Source: Thalassotalea sp. 42_200_T64 | GTDB lineage: Bacteria > Pseudomonadota > Gammaproteobacteria > Enterobacterales > Alteromonadaceae | Assembly (NCBI GenBank): GCA_002162925.1 | Contig: MABC01000030.1 | Coordinates: 1 to 64,000, forward strand | Length of the DNA stretch: 64,000 bases | Direction: 5' to 3' | In this document: positions 55,223 to 64,000 of the stretch, piece after piece | Position numbering within the stretch: position 1 is the first letter of the stretch | Layout: each line of letters begins with the position of its first letter | Translations under genes and position numbers: made by a program | The notes under the pieces: model-generated | Told to the model about the DNA's origin: nothing | Seen by the model: only the letters and a program-made list of their open reading frames with translations | Databases searched by the model: none

Positions 55223-55522
55223 ATGAAAATTTTACAAATCTCACTATTGGCTTTCGCCTTAGCTTTAATCCCGACTTTAACTACCGCTTACGCAAATGAA
55301 AGTGCTGCTGAAAATAAGCAAAGTGTTGCAATGCGGGTGAATTTAAATAAAGCATCAGCTGAACAACTCAGTACCATTAAAGGCATAGGCATGAAAAGAG
55401 CCGCCGCCATTATTGAATATCGTGAAAGTTATGGCCCCTTTAAATCAGTAGCTGAATTAACCAACGTGAAAGGTATTGGTGAGAAGTTTTTAGCGAAGAA
55501 CAGAGAATATTTGACGTTTTAA
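55223..55522 (+). CDS. comEA: ComEA family helix-hairpin-helix DNA-binding protein
   Basis: A 99-residue secreted protein. The signal peptide (ISLLAFALALIPTLTTAYA) is followed by a short linker and a double helix-hairpin-helix domain (VNLNKASAEQLSTIKGIG, AELTNVKGIGEKFLAKN). ComEA binds incoming DNA in the periplasm during natural transformation, acting as a ratchet. AAAGGAACTACTT precedes ATG 55223. The gene stands alone between pyrF and rne. Confidence 0.88.
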   Translation: MKILQISLLAFALALIPTLTTAYANESAAENKQSVAMRVNLNKASAEQLSTIKGIGMKRAAAIIEYRESYGPFKSVAELTNVKGIGEKFLAKNREYLTF

Positions 55523-55570
55523 GGCTACTGGCTACGAGCTATGAGAGCTACGGATAACTAGCTATTGTGC

Positions 55571-55731
55571 ACCGTCATCCTTGAGGAGCATAAGCGACAT
55601 CAGGAACCTCCTTAATTCACAATGAGCATGTAAACAAAGCACACTTTGAAGCAAGGAGGTTCCGGCCTCGGTAACTGCTCCATGCGTTACCCTATCTTCT
55701 GCGTCCATGCAGTCGTTCGCCGGGATGACGG
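55571..55731. repeat. Paired REP-like elements without a nuclease gene
   Basis: The outer ends ACCGTCATCC (55571-55580) and GGATGACGG (55723-55731) are inverted. So are GGAACCTCCTT (55603-55613) and AAGGAGGTTCC (55653-55663), which match perfectly. The tail after it (GGAGTATTTTTTCTAA) resembles the tail of the hairpin at 63807-63830. It therefore belongs to the same family as the ends of the GIY-YIG units but with altered stems. Confidence 0.7.
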
Positions 55732-55806
55732 AGTATTTTTTCTAAATAATTTGAAGTGTAAAAACCTAAACCGTTAACTTATTTCAGGACGGGACACCCA
55801 GTACAA

Positions 55807-55832
55807 AAAAAGCCAGTCAATTGACTGGCTTT
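55807..55832 (-). terminator. Terminator of rne
   Basis: A perfect 26-base palindrome AAAAGCCAGTCAA/TTGACTGGCTTTT, followed by six T when read leftward, 23 bp after the rne stop. Confidence 0.9.
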
Positions 55833-55855
55833 TCATTATGCAATTATCGAAGGGC

Positions 55856-58831
55856 TTAAGGTTTCGTTGGACCTGCTGCGCTGCTACTTGTTGCAAAGCC
55901 TCTTGCTGCTGACTGATTCGAGCGAGCGACTGCTGTTCTCTGTTCAGTGGTTAGAGCTTCTGTAGGTATTGCTTGAGTGCTAACTTCTGCGGCTGCTGGT
56001 TTTGTCATTGGCGCATTTGCTTTGCCCTTAAATGACTGAGTTTTCACTGGCTTGGCTTTTGCCTTCTTAGTTTTCGCTGCTTCAGCGACAACTGCTTCAG
56101 CGACAACTGCTTCAGCGACAACTGCTTCTGCGGCAACTGCTTCAGCGACAACTGCTTCAGCGATAACTGCTTCGGTTACAACTGCTTCAGCGGCAACTGC
56201 TTCAGCGGCAACTGCTTCAGTGACAACTTCTTCAGTGACAACGGCTTCAGTGACAACGGCTTCAGTGACAACTGCTTCAGCGACAACTTCTTCAGCGGCA
56301 ACTGCTTCAGTTACAACTTCTTCAGCGGCAACTTCTTCAGCTAAAGGTAAGTTTTGTTGTTGCTCAGAAGTTACTGATACTTCAGCTTCTTCAACGGTTT
56401 CTTGTTCTGCAACAGGCTTTTCTTCGAAATCTGCTGGAGTATCAAGGTCAAGAGTTGCTTGCACTTCATCGGAAGCACTAGGGTATCTGGCCGTAACCGG
56501 ATCTTCTGTTGCTCTTTCTTCAACTACTGCATTTTCAATTTCTGCCGTTTCAAGCTTTTCTTTACGACGACGTTGGCCATGAGAACGTAAGTGTCGTGGT
56601 GAGCGACGATTTCTTACGCGTGGTTCTTTGTCATCTGACTCAGACGCTGCTGGAGCATCGCTTGTTACTGCTACAACACTTTGCTCTTTAACTTCAGCAG
56701 TTGCTTTGTCGTTTGTTTGAACTGTCTCGGCAGCAATTTGAACTTGCTCCGTCACTTGCTCTTGCTCTTGTACACGAATTTTTTTACGAGTATTTCTACG
56801 TTGACGACGCTCTGCAACTTTCTCTTCTTTCGGCTTGTCAGCTACAGGCTTATCCTGTTTTTGCTGAACCGGCTTCCTCGGTTGACGTTTTTGTTGTTTT
56901 TGAACTCTTTCGCTTTGACCGCTGGCATCTTTATTTTGCTGGCTGCGATCTTCACTTTGGTCTTGGCTGCGACTTTGACTTCTGTCTTGACCTTGACCTT
57001 TACCGCGACGCTGCTGGCTACGAGGCTTACGATTGCCACGACGATCATTTCTGTCGTTGTAGTTTCTCTTAGTCGCTGGTTCTGCTTTTTTCTCAGGAGC
57101 TTTTTCTTCAGCAGCAAAAATTGACTTAAAGAAAGCAACGATACCGGCAATTAACCCCGGTGAAGTTTCAGCTTGTTGTGGTGTTTTGGCAACAACAGCC
57201 TCCTTGACTTGTGGTTTTTCAGGTGCTGGTGTTGGTGAAGTCATGCCTTGTAAAACCGGTTCGTCACGTTTTGCCACTTCTTTTTGGAACTTAGGCATTA
57301 CCGCTTCTTCAGCAGCCGTTTCGTTAAGCTTCATTTCATAACTGGCTTCGGCGATAGTTTCATCATCACGAACACGAACTACTTCATATTGAGGAGTGTC
57401 CATGTCTTGGTTTGCCAAAATTAACACTTTAACATTATGACTTTTTTCTATATGACCAACGGCGTTACGTTTTTCATTCAGCAAGTAAGTTGCTACAGGT
57501 ACTGGAACTTGCGCGTGCACCTGTGAGGTTTTATCTTTAATGGCTTCTTCTTCCATTAAACGCAAAATTGATAACGCTAATGACTCAACACCACGTACAT
57601 TACCGGTACCGCTACAACGAGGACATACTCCCTGGCTGGTTTCACCAATTGATGGACGCAAACGTTGACGAGACATTTCCAATAAACCAAACTTTGAAAT
57701 ACGACTTAATTGAATACGGGCTCTGTCTGGGCGAACGGCTTCGCGCATGCGGTTTTCAACTTCACGCTGATGACGGACCGGGGTCATATCGATGTAATCG
57801 ATAACCACTAAACCACCTAAATCGCGTAAGCGTAATTGACGGGCAATTTCTTCAGCGGCTTCTAAGTTGGTATTAAACGCCGTTTCTTCAATATCACTGC
57901 CTTTGGTTGCGCGGGCAGAGTTGATATCGATTGACGTTAGCGCTTCAGTAGGGTCTATAACAATAGAGCCACCAGAAGGTAAACGAACTTCACGTTGGAA
58001 CGCGGTTTCTATTTGTGACTCAATTTGATAATGAGTAAATAACGGTACATCACCTTTATAAAGTTTTACTTTACTGAGAAAATCCGGTCGTACCAATTGA
58101 ATGTGTTGCTTAACACTATCAAAAATCTTTGGTCTGTCGATAACGATTTCGCCAATATCACGACGCAAATAATCGCGAATAGCACGCAAAATAACGTTAG
58201 ACTCTTGGTGAATTAAAAACGGCGCCGGGCGTGAAGCTGCAGCTTCTGAAATTGCGGCCCAATGCTGTAGTAATACGTTTAAATCCCATGCTAATTCATC
58301 ATACGCTTTGCCAACACCAGCAGTACGTACAATTAGTCCCATGCCTTTTGGCAAGTCTAATTTGCTTAATGATTCTTTTAGTTCGGTACGTTCATCACCT
58401 TCAATGCGACGAGAGATCCCACCGGCGCGAGGGTTATTTGGCATTAATACTAAATAACTACCAGCAAGTGAGATAAAGGTAGTAAGGGCGGCACCTTTTT
58501 GGCCTCGCTCTTCTTTATCAATTTGAACAGTAACTTCCTGGCCTTCCCTTAACACCTCTTTGATGTTAGGACGACCTTGGAAGCTGTATCCTTTCGGGAA
58601 ATAGTTGCGTGAAATTTCTTTCATTGGTAAGAAACCATGGCGATCGGCACCATAGTCAACAAACGCAGCTTCTAAAGATGGTTCTACGCGGGTAATCGTA
58701 CCTTTATAGATGTTTGATTTTTTTTGTTCGTGGCCTGGGCTTTCGATGTCTAAATCGTAAAGGGTTTGGCCGTCAACTAGTGCTACGCGGAACTCTTCCG
58801 ACTGGGTAGCATTGATTAACATACGTTTCAT
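55856..58831 (-). CDS. rne: Ribonuclease E
   Basis: A 991-residue endonuclease and degradosome scaffold. The catalytic half (residues 1 to about 520) has an S1 domain, DNase I-like acidic sites ([20 protein letters not shown] and [12 protein letters not shown]) and the zinc link [10 protein letters not shown] that holds the tetramer. The C-terminal half is disordered: Arg/Gln-rich RNA-binding stretches, then about 17 pentapeptide repeats of the [10 protein letters not shown] kind, and a conserved-looking APMTKP motif near the end. ATG 58831 gives the canonical MKRMLINA start. It is divergent from rluC with a long leader. Confidence 0.96.
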   Translation of the reverse strand: MKRMLINATQSEEFRVALVDGQTLYDLDIESPGHEQKKSNIYKGTITRVEPSLEAAFVDYGADRHGFLPMKEISRNYFPKGYSFQGRPNIKEVLREGQEVTVQIDKEERGQKGAALTTFISLAGSYLVLMPNNPRAGGISRRIEGDERTELKESLSKLDLPKGMGLIVRTAGVGKAYDELAWDLNVLLQHWAAISEAAASRPAPFLIHQESNVILRAIRDYLRRDIGEIVIDRPKIFDSVKQHIQLVRPDFLSKVKLYKGDVPLFTHYQIESQIETAFQREVRLPSGGSIVIDPTEALTSIDINSARATKGSDIEETAFNTNLEAAEEIARQLRLRDLGGLVVIDYIDMTPVRHQREVENRMREAVRPDRARIQLSRISKFGLLEMSRQRLRPSIGETSQGVCPRCSGTGNVRGVESLALSILRLMEEEAIKDKTSQVHAQVPVPVATYLLNEKRNAVGHIEKSHNVKVLILANQDMDTPQYEVVRVRDDETIAEASYEMKLNETAAEEAVMPKFQKEVAKRDEPVLQGMTSPTPAPEKPQVKEAVVAKTPQQAETSPGLIAGIVAFFKSIFAAEEKAPEKKAEPATKRNYNDRNDRRGNRKPRSQQRRGKGQGQDRSQSRSQDQSEDRSQQNKDASGQSERVQKQQKRQPRKPVQQKQDKPVADKPKEEKVAERRQRRNTRKKIRVQEQEQVTEQVQIAAETVQTNDKATAEVKEQSVVAVTSDAPAASESDDKEPRVRNRRSPRHLRSHGQRRRKEKLETAEIENAVVEERATEDPVTARYPSASDEVQATLDLDTPADFEEKPVAEQETVEEAEVSVTSEQQQNLPLAEEVAAEEVVTEAVAAEEVVAEAVVTEAVVTEAVVTEEVVTEAVAAEAVAAEAVVTEAVIAEAVVAEAVAAEAVVAEAVVAEAVVAEAAKTKKAKAKPVKTQSFKGKANAPMTKPAAAEVSTQAIPTEALTTEQRTAVARSNQSAARGFATSSSAAGPTKP
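56079..56340. repeat. 15-bp tandem repeat array inside rne
   Basis: About 17 consecutive 15-bp units (plus-strand consensus GCTTCAGCGACAACT) encode an Ala/Glu/Val pentapeptide repeat in the disordered tail. Units differ by single bases, several of which alter Val, Ala and Thr. Confidence 0.92.
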
Positions 58832-59526
58832 ATTATTGCGACTCTGTATGTAATAAGTCACAACACACTATTGAGTGTTAAAGTTGCCAACGAGGTTAAA
58901 ACACCTGGGTTGACAGGGTAACAGAGGGTTGCCAGCCTCACGGATGTCAACTCCCTAATAAAATCGGGACTGTTAGTATCTTTTGGTTATCTGCAAATGG
59001 TTACAAGCTTTGCTAATTAAACTGATCAAATTGAACAGTGGTTGGCTCATAACGTTAGTTAACTTTTACACTCAGCATTATGCCGTGCTTACTTTAAATA
59101 GTTTATTGCTCTTTATTTGCTGGATTTGTTGTTTATGCTTCAAACATGGGCAAGTTACGTACGCCGGTGTAAGCAATAGGCAATGCAGTCAATATATCGG
59201 GCGAGTAGCAATTTTCGTTTACCGGTTTGTCAGACCATTTTGGGTAAAGTTAAACGCTCAACACTAAAAACAACGTACATTGAAGTTGCCGCAACAAACC
59301 TCTTACGATTCACTAAGAGCTTCGTTTTTTACTTTAAATTAATCTACGGGTATCGAATTAAATTTGTTTATCGTTTACGCTTCGATTTAAGTAAGTTTGT
59401 TATGAATTTTCAATTTCGATAACTCAAGCATTATCCCACTAATTAATGGCATAAGGCAATAAAATTACTGCTTTTTTACGGTTTAATATCAGCAAATTTC
59501 TAAAAAACTGTGCTAAACTCGCCGCC
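58832..59526. other. Long rne-rluC intergenic region
   Basis: Nearly 700 bp without a gene. In E. coli the rne leader is about 360 nt and folds so that RNase E can cut its own message. A long leader is consistent with the same control here, but I cannot define the stems with confidence. Frames over this stretch lack coding character. Confidence 0.6.
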
Positions 59527-60534
59527 ATGAAAGAACATATTGCCAATAAACCACAATCAGCTGATAAATCTGCTGCTGAAAGTGAAGACAGACCGAAAGT
59601 CAGATTCATCACCATTGATGAAAATTCTCAAGATCAGCGGATTGATAACTTTTTATTGAAAACCTTAAAAGGTGTGCCCAAAAGCATGATTTACCGCCTA
59701 ATTCGTAAGGGCGAAATCAGGGTAAATAAAAAGCGTATTAAGGCTGAGTATAAGTTACAACTTGAAGATCTGGTACGCATTGCACCGGTGCGCGTGTCAG
59801 AAGAAGCGGCCCCCGTTTCCACGCAGCTGAAAAAAGTCGCGGAGCTGGAAAAACAGATTATTTTTGAAGACGATTGTTTAATTGTGATCAACAAGCCAAC
59901 CGGTATGGCCGTACACGGCGGCAGTGGCTTAAGCTTTGGTTTGATTGAAGCGTTGCGAGCATTACGACCGAAAGCAAAAATGTTGGAACTTGTGCATCGC
60001 CTTGACCGTGATACTTCTGGTTGTTTAGTGGTGGCAAAAAAACGCTCCACATTACGTTCGTTGCACGAACAACTGCGCCATAAGAACGTACAAAAATTTT
60101 ACCATGCCTTGGTAAAAGGCCATTGGACTGCAAAAATGACCCGTTGTACCGAGGGCTTGCGTAAAAATGAACTGAAATCAGGCGAGCGGGTTGTGGTTGT
60201 CGATAATGTGAATGGTAAAGAGTCGGAAACCCGTTTTCGAGTATTAAAACATTACGAAGGGTGTTCTCTGGTAAGAGCGTTTCCGGTTACCGGACGTACT
60301 CATCAAATTCGTGTTCATTGCCAAGTATCCGGCCACCCAATTGCCTGTGATGCCAAATATGGCGCTGATGATTTTACTGCGACGATGAATAAACAAGGCT
60401 TGAAGCGCTTATTCTTACACGCTGCAAGTATTGAATTTACTCACCCTAAAACCGATGAAAGAGTTAAGTTTGAAGCGCCTTATGATAACGCCTTAACCGC
60501 TATCTTGAAAAAACAAACCTATAAAACCTATTAA
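59527..60534 (+). CDS. rluC: 23S rRNA pseudouridine(955/2504/2580) synthase RluC
   Basis: A 335-residue enzyme of the RluA family. An N-terminal S4 RNA-binding domain (IDNFLLKTLKGVPKSMIYRLIRKGEIRVNKKR region, given as its first and last parts) precedes the catalytic domain with the Asp in LVHRLDRDTSGCLVVAK. FPVTGRTHQIRVHCQVSGHP is the typical family closing motif. Position opposite rne is the same as in E. coli. ATG 59527 lacks an obvious ribosome site. Its 3' end overlaps an antisense small-protein gene by 42 bp. Confidence 0.94.
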   Translation: MKEHIANKPQSADKSAAESEDRPKVRFITIDENSQDQRIDNFLLKTLKGVPKSMIYRLIRKGEIRVNKKRIKAEYKLQLEDLVRIAPVRVSEEAAPVSTQLKKVAELEKQIIFEDDCLIVINKPTGMAVHGGSGLSFGLIEALRALRPKAKMLELVHRLDRDTSGCLVVAKKRSTLRSLHEQLRHKNVQKFYHALVKGHWTAKMTRCTEGLRKNELKSGERVVVVDNVNGKESETRFRVLKHYEGCSLVRAFPVTGRTHQIRVHCQVSGHPIACDAKYGADDFTATMNKQGLKRLFLHAASIEFTHPKTDERVKFEAPYDNALTAILKKQTYKTY

Positions 60535-60774
60535 TTTACGAACGGCAAAAATTGCCACAAAATAAGCTAAGTATTGGCCAGTTAGCATAATGCTAATTTT
60601 GGGCCAAAAATCGATTTCTTCACTAAAGAAGTTGGCTGCGACTATCCCGGGACCTGCTAAAAACTCATAACCCGGGATAGTGCTGTGCAGTAACCAATAA
60701 CTAATACTGATAGCACTAAAGCCAATTACGACACCTGATACCGCCCATAAAGCACTAAATTTTATATCTGACAT
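60493..60774 (-). CDS. Small membrane protein antisense to the rluC end, 93 aa
   Basis: A 93-residue protein with hydrophobic segments (ALWAVSGVVIGFSAISISYWL, and MLTGQYLAYFVAIFAVRKLI after a polar middle with FLAGPGIVAANFF). The pattern of charges is that of a two-helix inner-membrane protein. It ends 42 bp inside rluC on the other strand. I do not recognise a family; coding is supported by the membrane pattern only. Confidence 0.55.
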   Translation of the reverse strand: MSDIKFSALWAVSGVVIGFSAISISYWLLHSTIPGYEFLAGPGIVAANFFSEEIDFWPKISIMLTGQYLAYFVAIFAVRKLIGFIGLFFQDSG

Positions 60775-60938
60775 TACTCACCATTTTCTAATACCGTTTT
60801 ATCAAGAGTCATTTTGTCGTTGTATCGGCGCCCTAAAAATTGAATCTTCACTATACATTAAGTTTGAATACGTATGTAAACCACTATCGTTTTTCGTAGG
60901 CTTGTCAGATAATAATCGACATAATCTTTCTCATTATA

Positions 60939-61154
60939 TTGATAATGACATTGTGTAACAAATCAGGATTTAATATCATTGATTGTGCTAAAAATAAACA
61001 TCTTCGTCGTATTGTTTTAATGGGGGGAACACAGGAACCCAACTTGTTAGCTAGGCAGTTCTATAGTAAGTTTGGTTTTCAAGAATATGATCGCTTTTAC
61101 ATGGAGTACAATGACTTAAACAATATAGATATGATGCTCACTTTAAACGAGTAG
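60939..61154 (+). pseudogene. C-terminal fragment of a GNAT acetyltransferase
   Basis: Residues 23-71 (RRIVLMGGTQEPNLLARQFY, KFGFQEYDRFYMEYNDL) resemble the last strands of a GCN5-type acetyltransferase, where the ARQFYSKFGF motif is typical. The acetyl-CoA-binding part and start are missing, and the first 20 residues are unrelated. It is probably a deletion relic. Confidence 0.5.
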
Positions 61155-61265
61155 GTAAAAATCGTTGTGCTAAGGTCATGACACACCTTAGTTAGACAGT
61201 ATGTGTTGTATCTCTGCACGGACTTTCTCCATTAGGAAAAAATAATAATTTAAAAAGGACTATTT

Positions 61266-63179
61266 ATGCGTACTTTAATGCTGTTCACCATGTTATTGGT
61301 GATGCCTCTTTATCTATTTGCTCAACGACAACAAGTTCCTGTGGAAGCTTATGGAAAATTACCGAATAAAAGTATGATGGTGATTTCGCCAAATGCCGAG
61401 CGGATGGCCTACCGTGACACCTCGAATAATAGAGATTTGATGATAATTATTGACTTAAAAAGTGGCTCACTGCTGGCTGCGGTTGATGTGTCATCAGTGA
61501 AACCGGACAATGTCTATTTTATTGATGATGAGCGACTGGTTTTTGTGGCTTCAAAAAATAAACATATCTGGGGTTATCGTGGTCGACACGATATAAGTGC
61601 TGCATTTGCTTATAACTTAACCACGAAAAAAATACACCAACTTTTGATCCAGGGCTATGGCATCTATGACGGACAATCGCAGTTAGGGAATATTGTTGGA
61701 ATTTCTGCTGATAAGAAATTCGCCTATATGCCGGCTTATAAAAACCTTGGTTCATACAACTTGTACAAAGTTAGCTTGGATAAAAAAAGAAAACCCAGAA
61801 TTTATCGCAAAGGCACCTCGGACACCAGAAACTTTTTTTTAGATGGGAATGGTGAAGTTATTGCCCGTGAACGATATAACGACAATGACGATTTGCACCG
61901 TATTGAGGCGCTGATTGATGATGACTGGCATGAAATATTCCGCCAAAAAACACCTTATCGAACGAAGGGATTCAGGGGCCTAACACCGGATCGAAAAAGT
62001 TTAGTGATGATCTCTCAAGACAAAGATCATGGTCGTTGGGCTTATTACACCATGTCTCTGAGTGATGGTACTATTTCCGAGCCAATCTTTAGCCACGAAG
62101 ATAAAGACGTTGAATATGTATTGACTGATGTACAACAAGTTGTACATGGTGTGCGATATTCTGGGTTTACGCCAACGTATGATTTTTTTGATAAAAAATT
62201 AAATGCTCGCATGCGTGGCCTTAAGAAAGCCTTGCCCAACAATACTTTTACAATCTCAGACTATACGCCTGACTGGAACAGTATGGTGTTTTATATGGAT
62301 GGTGAACTGAGCTCGGGTGATTATGTATTATATCAACATGGTACGCTAGGCATGTTAGCGTCAGCACGACCAGATATCCCCGGGCAAGCGGTACATCCGA
62401 TAACAGAGTATAGTTTTAAAGCTCGAGATGGGTTAACCATACCTACACTCATTACCACACCTGTTGGTCAAACGGCGAAGAACCTTCCGGCAATTATGCT
62501 TCCTCATGGTGGCCCCGAATTATACGATAAACTTGGCTTTGACTGGCTGACTCAGTACTTTGCCAGCCAGGGATACTTAGTGATCCAGCCGCAATTTCGA
62601 GGTTCTAGCGGCTTTGGCCCTAAACACCTATTCAAGGGACGCGGAGAATGGGGTCGTAAAATGCAAGACGATTTGACCGATGCGGTTAACCATTTAGCTG
62701 AAAAAGGCATGATAGATAAAAAACGAGTATGCATTGTTGGCGCCAGTTATGGTGGTTACGCAGCATTAGCAGGCGCAACCTTTACGCCAGATTTATATCA
62801 GTGTGCGGTATCCATTAACGGCATCTCTGACGTAGAGCAAATGCTAGATTCTGAAATACTGGATTATGGCAGTGATAGCTCTGCGGTTTCTTACTGGCAA
62901 GATGTAATTGCTAAAGGCGAAGTAAATGAAGAGCATTTGGAACAAATCTCACCGATTAATTATGTGAAAAACGTAAAGGCCCCGATCCTGTTAATCCATG
63001 GCGAACGAGACGAAAGCGTGGCATTTGAACAATCAGAAGATATGTTTGATGAATTGGAAGATGCCGATAAAGATGTCACCTTTATTGAGTTAGAAGATGG
63101 CGATCATCACCTGAGCCAGGCTAAAAATCGAATGAAAGCGCTAAAGGCCATTGATAAGTTTATTAAAGAGTTTATTTGA
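61266..63179 (+). CDS. S9 family serine peptidase (prolyl oligopeptidase type)
   Basis: A 637-residue secreted peptidase. After the signal peptide (MLFTMLLVMPLYLFAQ) residues about 30-360 form a beta-propeller-like region, and about 380-637 the alpha/beta hydrolase domain. The catalytic Ser is in VGASYGGYAALAGA, the Asp in IHGERDESVAFEQSE and the His in DGDHHLSQAKN. Members cleave peptides after proline or act as acylaminoacyl peptidases in the periplasm. AAAGGAC precedes ATG 61266. It stands alone. Confidence 0.9.
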   Translation: MRTLMLFTMLLVMPLYLFAQRQQVPVEAYGKLPNKSMMVISPNAERMAYRDTSNNRDLMIIIDLKSGSLLAAVDVSSVKPDNVYFIDDERLVFVASKNKHIWGYRGRHDISAAFAYNLTTKKIHQLLIQGYGIYDGQSQLGNIVGISADKKFAYMPAYKNLGSYNLYKVSLDKKRKPRIYRKGTSDTRNFFLDGNGEVIARERYNDNDDLHRIEALIDDDWHEIFRQKTPYRTKGFRGLTPDRKSLVMISQDKDHGRWAYYTMSLSDGTISEPIFSHEDKDVEYVLTDVQQVVHGVRYSGFTPTYDFFDKKLNARMRGLKKALPNNTFTISDYTPDWNSMVFYMDGELSSGDYVLYQHGTLGMLASARPDIPGQAVHPITEYSFKARDGLTIPTLITTPVGQTAKNLPAIMLPHGGPELYDKLGFDWLTQYFASQGYLVIQPQFRGSSGFGPKHLFKGRGEWGRKMQDDLTDAVNHLAEKGMIDKKRVCIVGASYGGYAALAGATFTPDLYQCAVSINGISDVEQMLDSEILDYGSDSSAVSYWQDVIAKGEVNEEHLEQISPINYVKNVKAPILLIHGERDESVAFEQSEDMFDELEDADKDVTFIELEDGDHHLSQAKNRMKALKAIDKFIKEFI

Positions 63180-63364
63180 GGCAAAGCGCCAATAAATCAG
63201 GCAACTTATTTATAGTTGGTTTGGCTATTATTGCTATATTTATAGTATTTGCCATTTTCTCATAGTATTTTGAAAATGGCATAGTTTTGACGTAACCGTT
63301 TGATATTGTTAATGTCTGTAATGAGCGAGTTGCAGCCACACAAAATTAGTAAAAGAGCGCCGTC

Positions 63365-63389
63365 ATCCCACCGTGCTTTTGGGTGGGAT
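63365..63389. repeat. REP-like hairpin, left end of GIY-YIG unit 2
   Basis: Stem ATCCCACC/GGTGGGAT, loop GTGCTTTTG, then CTCCT, as in the other copies. Confidence 0.8.
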
Positions 63390-63419
63390 CTCCTGACGCA
63401 AACTGTGACTAAAACAGAA

Positions 63420-63707
63420 TTAAAGTAGCTCCTGATACAAGTCCTTCCATTCTGGATTTGTCTTTTTAATAAGCCTTTCTTTCCAGCTTCTTTGCCACTT
63501 CTTTAACCGTTTCGCCCTGTAAATTGCGCTATTCATATCATAATAAAGTTCAAAATAAACCAGCTTGTGTAGGTTGTACCTTTAACTAAACCCTTTATCA
63601 ATTTTTTGTTTATGTTGGTAGATTCGTTGAACCAAGTTGCTTGTTACGCCTACGTAAATAACAGTGTTTGCAAAGTTTGAGATGATATATATGGCTGGTT
63701 GTTTCAT
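63420..63707 (-). pseudogene. GIY-YIG nuclease family protein, nonsense mutant
   Basis: Same 95-codon length as copy 1 and closely related throughout: MKQPAIYIISNFANTVIYVG at the start and WKERLIKKTNPEWKDLYQEL at the end. Codon 42 is TAA (plus-strand TTA at 63582-63584) where copy 1 has AAA for Lys. This stop removes more than half of the domain, including the acidic catalytic region. The rest is undamaged, so inactivation is recent. The ribosome site AAGGA is kept. Confidence 0.88.
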
Positions 63708-63806
63708 GATCGAAGTCCTTTTCAATACTTGAAACTAAAGTGTAGATGAAAAAGAGTATGTTGTTTTAGAGATGCGTCTTTATAACCACATCTATACTGG
63801 AGGAGG

Positions 63807-63830
63807 TCCCACCCAAAAGCATGGTGGGAT
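63807..63830. repeat. REP-like hairpin, right end of GIY-YIG unit 2
   Basis: Stem TCCCACC/GGTGGGA with loop CAAAAGCAT, preceded by GGAGG. The following tail GACGGAGTACATTTTCTAAT recurs in related form after the other copies. Confidence 0.8.
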
Positions 63831-63946
63831 GACGGAGTACATTTTCTAATATCGTATAGCTGCTCCTGGCACTTTGACCGGACCAATTGAAGATTCTGAA
63901 ACAAGTTCAGGAAGTCGATTTTTTCTATCCTCAGCACGCTTAATGA

Positions 63947-63971
63947 GGTCCCGTTTTTCAACGGGATGACG
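63947..63971. repeat. REP-like hairpin without gene
   Basis: Stem TCCCGTT (63949-63955) with AACGGGA (63960-63966) and a four-base loop, then TGACGG. The following bases (TGAATTTGTTCTAATCTTGT then ATAGCTG) align with those after the unit 2 hairpin (CTAATATCGTATAGCTG), so this is a direct-repeat relative about 130 bp away. Confidence 0.75.
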
Positions 63972-64000
63972 GTGAATTTGTTCTAATCTTGTATAGCTGT

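Larger units (their letters stand above)
55523..55855. other. Repeat-filled interval between comEA and rne
   Basis: It contains GCTACGAG-type repeats (about 55525-55550), a composite of REP-like arms (55571-55731) and the rne terminator (55807-55832). No gene is seen. Confidence 0.7.
63360..63835 (-). mobile_element. Hairpin-bounded GIY-YIG unit, copy 2
   Basis: The unit is inverted relative to copy 1 and about the same length. Ends: CCGTCATCCC (63360-63369) and its inverted partner GGGATGACGG (63826-63835). Both carry the GCTTTT loop and the CTCCT tag, matching each other at nearly every one of 35 bases. Matching sequence to copy 1 continues through the leader (TTGAAAAGGACTTC) and the tail (TTTTAGTCACAGTTTGCGTC). 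Confidence 0.6.

Noticed and set aside
56052-56582. 176-codon frame on the plus strand across rne
   Set aside because: It is the complement of the 15-bp tandem array and encodes only a Thr-Ala-Ser repeat. rne on the other strand is clearly the gene.
58983-59422. Frames in the rne-rluC interval
   Set aside because: Composition is unlike protein, there is no ribosome site, and the region is expected to be untranslated leader.
1-64000. CRISPR array or restriction/phage defence operon
   Set aside because: There is no regular repeat-spacer array and no cas, helicase or methylase cluster. The tandem repeats found are short slippage tracts or coding repeats.
1-64000. tRNA or rRNA genes
   Set aside because: No cloverleaf or rRNA-like sequence was recognised by eye. 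A dedicated scan (tRNAscan-SE or Infernal) would be decisive.

Overview
The window looks like a chromosomal segment of a marine gammaproteobacterium of the order Alteromonadales, most like Colwelliaceae (Colwellia/Thalassotalea type). This rests on AT-rich DNA, enterobacterial-type gene neighbourhoods (tesA divergent from ybbA-ybbP; gyrA divergent from ubiG with nrdA-nrdB-yfaE beyond; serC-aroA-cmk-rpsA-ihfB-lapA-lapB-pyrF; rne divergent from rluC) and a small protein resembling the TIGR02922 type. The taxonomy is inferred from gene content, not from a search.

Layout. 1-3120: a mobile and repeat-rich edge with an IS110-type transposase remnant, a GIY-YIG nuclease gene bracketed by inverted hairpins, small hypothetical genes and a cold-shock gene. 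3537-6190: a rifampicin-phosphotransferase-like gene broken by one frameshift. 6235-15657: housekeeping and membrane genes (tesA, ybbAP, yfcH-like, an AI-2E family transporter, yciI, yciB, a sulfotransferase, an M24 peptidase). 16008-25104: a copper/silver export operon with a Met/Cys-rich periplasmic protein, a DUF411 lipoprotein, CusC-, CusB- and CusA-like proteins and two PepSY membrane proteins. 25135-37727: an accessory stretch of single genes (M14 peptidase, GNAT, CWC protein, LysE, DJ-1/PfpI, M28 peptidase, MATE, DUF4386, a glutamate racemase, MBL hydrolase, alpha/beta hydrolase) mixed with at least six decayed gene fragments. 37720-60534: conserved core (ribonucleotide reductase, ubiG, gyrA, serine/aromatic amino acid/CMP genes, ribosomal protein S1, IHF-beta, LapAB, pyrF, RNase E, RluC). 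60493-64000: a small membrane protein, a GNAT fragment, an S9 peptidase and a second GIY-YIG/hairpin unit.

The most unusual pattern is the pair of GIY-YIG units at the two ends of the window. Each is about 475 bp, carries a 95-codon GIY-YIG reading frame, and is bounded by near-identical inverted hairpins (stem ATCCCACC/GGTGGGAT followed by a CTCCT tag). The two copies match in the flanks as well as in the gene. The second copy has an in-frame stop. The same hairpin occurs without the gene at 55571-55731 and 63947-63971. This resembles a REP/RAYT-type relation in which a GIY-YIG nuclease replaces the tyrosine transposase. It is a hypothesis from sequence alone.
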